This document shows positions 30,927 through 35,582 of a stretch of DNA of 35,582 nucleotides, piece after piece (the stretch's first letter is position 1; each line of letters starts with the position of its first letter). The stretch comes from an uncultured Acetatifactor sp. Its GTDB lineage: Bacteria; Bacillota; Clostridia; Lachnospirales; Lachnospiraceae. Below the pieces are notes generated by a model. It had not been told where the DNA came from. It did no database searches and was given only the letters and a program-made list of their open reading frames with translations. The DNA is taken from the NCBI GenBank assembly GCA_947594835.1, contig CANQEH010000028.1:1-35582 (forward strand). The letters run 5' to 3'. Made by a program: the position numbers and the translations under genes.

Positions 30927-32744
30927 ATGAAAAAGGGACAGGTATTTGAGGCAAAGGTGGAGAGGGTGGATTTCCCCAACCGCGGCATTGTGCAGACAGG
31001 GGAGGGCGCCGTCATTGTCAAGAACAGCCTGCCCGGTCAGAAGATCAGATTTTGTGTCAATAAAGTGAGAAAAGGGAAGGCGGAAGGCCGTCTGCTGGAG
31101 GTTTTGGAGAAATCCCCTCTGGAAGCTGGCTGTCCGTGTTCCCATTTTGGCGTGTGCGGAGGATGCCTGTATCTCTCCCTGCCTTACGAGGAACAGCTCC
31201 GCATCAAGGAAGCCCAGGTGAAGCAGATTCTGGACGGCGCGTTAAGGGGACAGGAGAGCCCCTGGCGCTTTGAGGGCATTCAGGCAAGCCCCAGGGCATA
31301 CGCCTATCGGAACAAGATGGAATTTTCCTTCGGGGATGAAGAAAAGGGCGGGCCCCTGACGCTGGGGCTGCACAAGCGGGGCAGCTTTTACGATGTGGTG
31401 ACAGTGGAGGACTGCCGTATCGTGGAGGAGGATTACCGCCTGATCTTAAAAACGGTGCGGGACTATTTTGCCAAACAGGGCGTGGGCTATTATCACAAGC
31501 TCACCCACCAGGGGTATCTGCGGCATCTTCTGGTGCGGAAGGCGTCGGGCACCGGGGAGATCCTGGCGGCGCTGGTGACCACTTCCCAGGCGCCCGGCGG
31601 CGTCCAGGGCTTTGGCGGGGATGAACCGAGCGGGGAAAAAACTGCCTGCGAAGGAAACTGCTGTGAGGCGGCGGGGGACGGGTCGGACACAGGGGCTTCA
31701 GAGCGGGCCGGGTCTGAGGACGGCGGGGAAAAGCGCCCGTGGCCGGAGCAGGAGCTGATACAGGGCTTTCTGGAGAGTCTGCTTGCCCTGGAGCGGGAGG
31801 GCAGGCTGTCCGGCAGATTCGCGGGTATCCTGCACATGGTAAACGATTCCCAGGCGGATGTGGTAAAGAGCCAGCGGACGGAGGTGCTCTACGGCCGGGA
31901 CTATTTTTACGAGACTCTGCTGGGCCTGCGGTTTAAGGTTTCGGCCTTTTCGTTTTTTCAGACCAATTCCTACGGCGCAGAGGTGCTCTATGAGACGGCG
32001 CGGGAGTATGTGCGGGGCCTGGGGCGGCAGCGCGGCGGGGTGATCTACGACCTTTACAGCGGCACGGGAACCATCGCCCAGCTGATGGCGCCTGCGGCGG
32101 AAAAGGTCATCGGCGTTGAGATCGTAGAGGAGGCCGTGGAGGCCGCCCGCAGGAACGCGCAGGAAAACGGCCTGGCAAACTGCGAGTTTATCGCCGGGGA
32201 TGTGCTGAAGGTGCTGGACGGCATCGCGGACAAGCCGGATCTGATCATCTTAGATCCCCCCAGGGACGGCATCCACCCCAAGGCGCTGCCCAAGATCATA
32301 TCCTACGGAGTGGAGCACATCCTGTACATTTCCTGTAAGCCGACCAGCCTGGCCCGGGATCTGGAGGTGTTTTTGGACGGGGGCTACCGGGTGGAGAAAG
32401 CGGTGGCGGTGGATCAGTTCCCGTGGACGGGGAATGTGGAGGCGGTCTGCCTATTGTCCAAACTCAATGTCGAGCATCATATTGAGGTGGAACTAAACCT
32501 AGATGAGATGGATCTGACGGCGGCGGAGAAGAAAGCTAGTTATGAGGAAATCAAGACATATGTGATGGAGCATAGCGGACTAAAGGTAAGTAATCTTTAT
32601 ATTGCGCAGGTTAAAAGGAAATGTGGGATTATTGAGAGGGAAAATTACAATAAGGAGAAGTCGGAGAAAGCAAAACAGCCACAATGCCCGCTGGAGAAAG
32701 AGGCGGCGATTAGGGCGGCACTGGAGTATTTTGAGATGATTTAA
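30927..32744 (+). CDS. rlmD: 23S rRNA (uracil-5-)-methyltransferase RlmD/RumA type, with extra C-terminal tail
   Basis: 605 aa, well above the family's usual 450 or so. TRAM domain (1-55), Fe-S cysteines in CPCSHFGVCGGC (about 70-81), SAM motif DLYSGTGTIAQLM (about 374), DPPRDG (about 442) and the catalytic Cys in ISCKPTSLARDL (about 470). Two additions: an acidic low-complexity insert (about 225-270) and a C-terminal domain (about 512-605: NVEHHIEVELNLDEMDLTAA, HSGLKVSNLYIAQVKRKCGI) not needed for the methyltransferase. I have seen tails of this kind on clostridial methyltransferases. The tail is clearly poorer in GC than the rest and adjoins the AT-rich island; its stop is 13 bp from the next gene. 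It methylates a 23S rRNA uridine (U1939 class); exact target not fixed. Confidence 0.93.
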   Translation: MKKGQVFEAKVERVDFPNRGIVQTGEGAVIVKNSLPGQKIRFCVNKVRKGKAEGRLLEVLEKSPLEAGCPCSHFGVCGGCLYLSLPYEEQLRIKEAQVKQILDGALRGQESPWRFEGIQASPRAYAYRNKMEFSFGDEEKGGPLTLGLHKRGSFYDVVTVEDCRIVEEDYRLILKTVRDYFAKQGVGYYHKLTHQGYLRHLLVRKASGTGEILAALVTTSQAPGGVQGFGGDEPSGEKTACEGNCCEAAGDGSDTGASERAGSEDGGEKRPWPEQELIQGFLESLLALEREGRLSGRFAGILHMVNDSQADVVKSQRTEVLYGRDYFYETLLGLRFKVSAFSFFQTNSYGAEVLYETAREYVRGLGRQRGGVIYDLYSGTGTIAQLMAPAAEKVIGVEIVEEAVEAARRNAQENGLANCEFIAGDVLKVLDGIADKPDLIILDPPRDGIHPKALPKIISYGVEHILYISCKPTSLARDLEVFLDGGYRVEKAVAVDQFPWTGNVEAVCLLSKLNVEHHIEVELNLDEMDLTAAEKKASYEEIKTYVMEHSGLKVSNLYIAQVKRKCGIIERENYNKEKSEKAKQPQCPLEKEAAIRAALEYFEMI

Positions 32745-32757
32745 GGGAGGTTTTCTA

Positions 32758-34416
32758 ATGGATCAATCTAAAATTATAGCAAAGTGTATGGCTATTGCAC
32801 AATTGAATTATTTGTATATACCATATGAAGGACAGTCAATTCTTAGTTTATATGAAGCAGGTGGTGTTGAAACGAAAACAAAGGGGATATGCCATTATTG
32901 TTCCACAGATGTTTTGGAAAAAATCATTTGCAATGGCAGTCTGCGCTTTACGGATATAAGATGTTTAAAAGACACAACAGAGTTTGTAGGGATTATGCAG
33001 ATTATTGAATCTGTTATTCGGGACGAAAATTATAATTCAAATTTTAAGGAGTTTATTCTTAATAGTAAAACATTGCAAGAACTTAGGGAGTATGAACAAT
33101 CTTACTTTAAAATTGGAGAAGAAACTCATATACCCGAAGAAAAGCTATATTGTACATATACTTGTTCTCTTTCAACAAATGATGATTCTATTAAAATGTG
33201 GAATGAATATGCAAAAGAGGGTGTTAATGTTTGCTTTGATTTTGCATGGAATCTTTTTGCTGGAATAAAGATAACGGATACAAATATCAGTCAAAAACTA
33301 GATGATAATATTATTATGTATAAAGGATTGATTATATATGATGAGGAGGAAAAGAAAAATTGTGTAAAAAAGATGTTTAACAGTCTTGAGGAAGTCTATT
33401 TAGAAATACAGAATTTGAGAGATCGGTACGAAAATTACCTCTTATATGCGTTCAAAGAAGCTGTTAATTATATGCGTTGCTTTTTTAAAAACAGGAATTA
33501 TGATTATGAGGAAGAATATCGAATCGTGCTAAAAGTCCCGAAAGACATAATTAAATTTCGTCACATTGAAGGAAAAATAAAAGATATAGGACTTGATGAG
33601 AAAGATAGAGATTATATTGATTATGAAATACAGCGAGAAAGTATTAAACAAGTGGCAATCAGCCCATTTTTTAGTAAAGGTGATGCTGATAAAGCTGAAT
33701 GTGAAACTAACGCGCTTTTTCGGTTAAATAAATTAGAGCGCGCTAAAACGGTACAAATGTCTTTATTTCCGTTCAGTAAGCCACTGACTTCTCGCTTTAG
33801 AAAAGATTTTATTGAAAATCTTGCACTTGGAGTTTTACAATATTGTTATGATAATACATACAATGGATTTTCTGTACACGATGCACCGGATATCAGTAAT
33901 GATACAAAAACAGTGGGAATAGAAGTTACGGAAGCTGTTTCTGAAAATGAGGCATGTATTGCAGGAGAATTTACAAAATATCGTTTGGAAAGCAATGTGG
34001 AAATTAAAGAAAGAAAAAAACAGCTTATTGAAAATCATGGTGGAATATTAGATGATTTAGGACTATTATATCCAGTAACAGATGGTAATTTTGAAAAGAT
34101 AATTATACAAAGTGCTCTACGCAAAAAAATGAAAAAATTGCCAGGATATAAAAAGAAAGGTTTTAAGACAATTGGCTTATTTATTTTTTTGAATGGTATG
34201 CCAATACCAGCGCGGCTTGAGACATTTAAAAACTATTTTGATGAAGTACTGAATGAATATAATGAAAAATATGATATTATTTATTTTGGATATTCATATG
34301 GGCTAATGGAATATGATGTCGTGAAAGGTAATATACAAGCTCAAGTTATTAACAGAGCAGATTATGACAAATTGCAATATGAGGCGAGGTTAAAAGTAGA
34401 AGCAGATATTAAATAA
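32758..34416 (+). CDS. DUF2971 protein with extra C-terminal domain
   Basis: 552 aa, preceded by GGGAGG. N-terminal DUF2971 (about 40-310): ICHYCSTDVLEKIICNGSLR, FTDIRCLKDTTEF, YTCSLSTNDDSIKMWNEYAK and EEEYRIVLKV. The C-terminal part (about 335-552) contains HDAPDISN and GIEVTEAVSENEACIAGEF, which looks like a possible PD-(D/E)XK core, a speculative reading. The gene is very AT-rich (near one third GC by eye) against GC-rich core genes, a sign of transfer. It sits between rlmD and a restriction-like helicase with short gaps, so it may be a defence component; DUF2971 has no settled function. Confidence 0.8.
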   Translation: MDQSKIIAKCMAIAQLNYLYIPYEGQSILSLYEAGGVETKTKGICHYCSTDVLEKIICNGSLRFTDIRCLKDTTEFVGIMQIIESVIRDENYNSNFKEFILNSKTLQELREYEQSYFKIGEETHIPEEKLYCTYTCSLSTNDDSIKMWNEYAKEGVNVCFDFAWNLFAGIKITDTNISQKLDDNIIMYKGLIIYDEEEKKNCVKKMFNSLEEVYLEIQNLRDRYENYLLYAFKEAVNYMRCFFKNRNYDYEEEYRIVLKVPKDIIKFRHIEGKIKDIGLDEKDRDYIDYEIQRESIKQVAISPFFSKGDADKAECETNALFRLNKLERAKTVQMSLFPFSKPLTSRFRKDFIENLALGVLQYCYDNTYNGFSVHDAPDISNDTKTVGIEVTEAVSENEACIAGEFTKYRLESNVEIKERKKQLIENHGGILDDLGLLYPVTDGNFEKIIIQSALRKKMKKLPGYKKKGFKTIGLFIFLNGMPIPARLETFKNYFDEVLNEYNEKYDIIYFGYSYGLMEYDVVKGNIQAQVINRADYDKLQYEARLKVEADIK

Positions 34417-34449
34417 TGAATTATAAATAGACTACAGGAGAAACAAGAG

Positions 34450-35582
34450 ATGAGCGGATTTGAACAACTACTGCTTGATTTCAAAAACATGGGTCAAAGC
34501 AAGGCACAGCAAGGAACACTCTTTGAATTGCTGATGAAAAAATATTTTTTGACCTGCCCCCTCTATGCGGAAACTTTTGAAGCTGTGTGGACGTGGGTTG
34601 AATTTCCATATAACGGCGGCAAGCATGATACCGGTATTGACCTTGTTGCCAAGAAAAAGGACTATGATGAATACTGCGCTATTCAATGCAAATTTTATGA
34701 TGAAAACTACCCTGTATCTAAAGCGGACGTAGATACATTTTTATCCGCATCGGGGAAGCCGTTTTTCATTGATGGCAAACCTATGCGGTATTCGGAACGC
34801 ATCATTGTTTCAACTACTGACAAGTGGAGTTCAACTGCTGAAGACACCATTGAAGGCCAGTTGCCACCCGTTACCCGTATCAGGTTAAAAGATCTGAAAG
34901 ATTCTGGAATTGATTGGGATTCATTTTCACTGAACAATATAAATGGAATGAAACGGGATGGGCGCAAGCAGGAGCGTCCTCACCAAACAAAAGCAATCGA
35001 GGCTGTATTAAACGGTTTCCGGTCTACAGACCGTGGCAAGCTGATTATGGCTTGTGGGACTGGTAAAACCTTTACTTCATTAAAAATTGCAGAAGCAATC
35101 ACAAACGGGACAGGAAATGTACTATTTCTTGTGCCCTCTATCTCTCTGCTCAATCAAACCTTGCTGGAATGGTCTGCTCAGTGCAAATATGATTATAGTG
35201 TATTTGCAGTCTGCTCCGACCCGAAGGCCAGTGCGTCTTCAGATGAAGGAGGGCGAGTTTCTGATACTATCATTCCAGCTACAACAAATGTTGAACGGCT
35301 GATTGCATACTATACATTTGGCTGGTCAGAAACAAGGATGAAGCTGTTTTTCTCAACATATCAGTCTATTGATGTAATTTCCAAATTTCAGAAGCACACA
35401 GGTTTAGTATTTGACTTGATTATTTGCGATGAAGCGCATCGTACCACCGGCGTAACTTTAGCCGGTGAAGATGAAAGCGACTTTGTAAAAATCCACAATA
35501 ATGATTTTATCCAAGGGAAAAAGCGTCTATACATGACGGCTACTCCACGCATTTATGGTGATGAAAGCAAAGCAAAAGCCAA
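34450..35582 (+). CDS. Mrr-nuclease/DEAH-helicase, type ISP restriction-like, 5' part
   Basis: Open from the ATG at 34450 (AGGAG upstream) to the window end, 377 codons without a stop. N-terminal Mrr-like nuclease: Asp64 in DTGIDLVAK and QCK (79-81), a D-(x)n-QxK signature. Helicase motifs: Walker A MACGTGKT (200-207), FLVPSISLLNQTLLEW, DEAH (327-330) and TATPR (364-368). This order matches LlaGI-type single-chain (type ISP) enzymes, in which coupler, methyltransferase and target recognition domains follow; that part is beyond the window, so a helicase-only defence protein cannot be excluded. Follows the DUF2971 gene by 33 bp. Confidence 0.85.
   Translation, partial: MSGFEQLLLDFKNMGQSKAQQGTLFELLMKKYFLTCPLYAETFEAVWTWVEFPYNGGKHDTGIDLVAKKKDYDEYCAIQCKFYDENYPVSKADVDTFLSASGKPFFIDGKPMRYSERIIVSTTDKWSSTAEDTIEGQLPPVTRIRLKDLKDSGIDWDSFSLNNINGMKRDGRKQERPHQTKAIEAVLNGFRSTDRGKLIMACGTGKTFTSLKIAEAITNGTGNVLFLVPSISLLNQTLLEWSAQCKYDYSVFAVCSDPKASASSDEGGRVSDTIIPATTNVERLIAYYTFGWSETRMKLFFSTYQSIDVISKFQKHTGLVFDLIICDEAHRTTGVTLAGEDESDFVKIHNNDFIQGKKRLYMTATPRIYGDESKAKA

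Noticed and set aside
1..35582. CRISPR arrays, tRNA or rRNA genes, complete insertion sequences.
   Set aside because: No spaced direct repeats, tRNA cores or transposase genes were found on either strand.

Overview
The window reads as chromosomal DNA from a GC-rich, spore-forming anaerobic member of the Clostridia, most likely Lachnospiraceae. This rests on a spoIVB 3' end (sporulation), a class III fructose bisphosphatase, a eukaryotic-type HisA, a monomeric [FeFe] hydrogenase, a DUF1836 regulator, a YerC/TrpR-like protein and strong AGGAGG-type ribosome binding sites. No tRNA, rRNA or CRISPR array was seen.

Layout. 1-3.7 kb: spoIVB end facing typA, then a two-OB-fold SSB-like gene and a CobO/BtuR-like ATPase. 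3.7-7.8 kb: a lysine-riboswitch-controlled dapA-dapB-fbp cluster. 7.8-12.4 kb: a Gly/Ser/Asn-rich lipoprotein, hisA, a PTS-EIIC/PfoR-like membrane protein, a degenerate M23-like protein with a bactofilin, and yerC. 12.4-13.4 kb: a decaying patch in which a 137-bp near-palindrome abuts the start codon of a glutathione peroxidase, followed by a broken TSCPD gene. 13.5-20 kb: DUF1836 protein, orphan NMT1-like binding protein, [FeFe] hydrogenase, ECF S component and two lipoproteins, the second a solute-binding protein. 20-23.2 kb: accessory DNA with a YhcG/DUF1016 nuclease, a coupled 52-aa protein, a nitrilase-family amidohydrolase and a locus resembling a type I toxin-antitoxin. 23.2-30.9 kb: XRE regulator plus ABC exporter, SPFH/zinc-ribbon and membrane/zinc-ribbon proteins, pcrA and a small acidic membrane protein. 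30.9-35.6 kb: rlmD with a compositionally different C-terminal tail, running straight into an AT-rich defence-like pair: a DUF2971 protein and a truncated Mrr-nuclease/DEAH-helicase resembling the start of a type ISP restriction enzyme.

The most interesting signal is an RNA-like leader element found three times directly upstream of unrelated start codons: dapA (3998-4097), a solute-binding lipoprotein (18621-18720) and the SPFH protein (25877-25982). Two copies are 99/100 identical over 100 nt and include the Shine-Dalgarno sequence. The third differs widely in sequence but keeps the same order of an AT-rich hairpin, an H-type pseudoknot and an adjacent ribosome binding site. Its first stem shows compensatory changes. 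I cannot match it to a riboswitch class I know. At dapA it lies downstream of the lysine riboswitch terminator, so two leader devices appear to be stacked.

The second candidate system is at 22.65-23.03 kb. Two converging short transcripts start with almost the same 5' sequence, share one bidirectional terminator, and one of them encodes a hydrophobic 43-aa peptide translationally coupled to a 10-codon leader.
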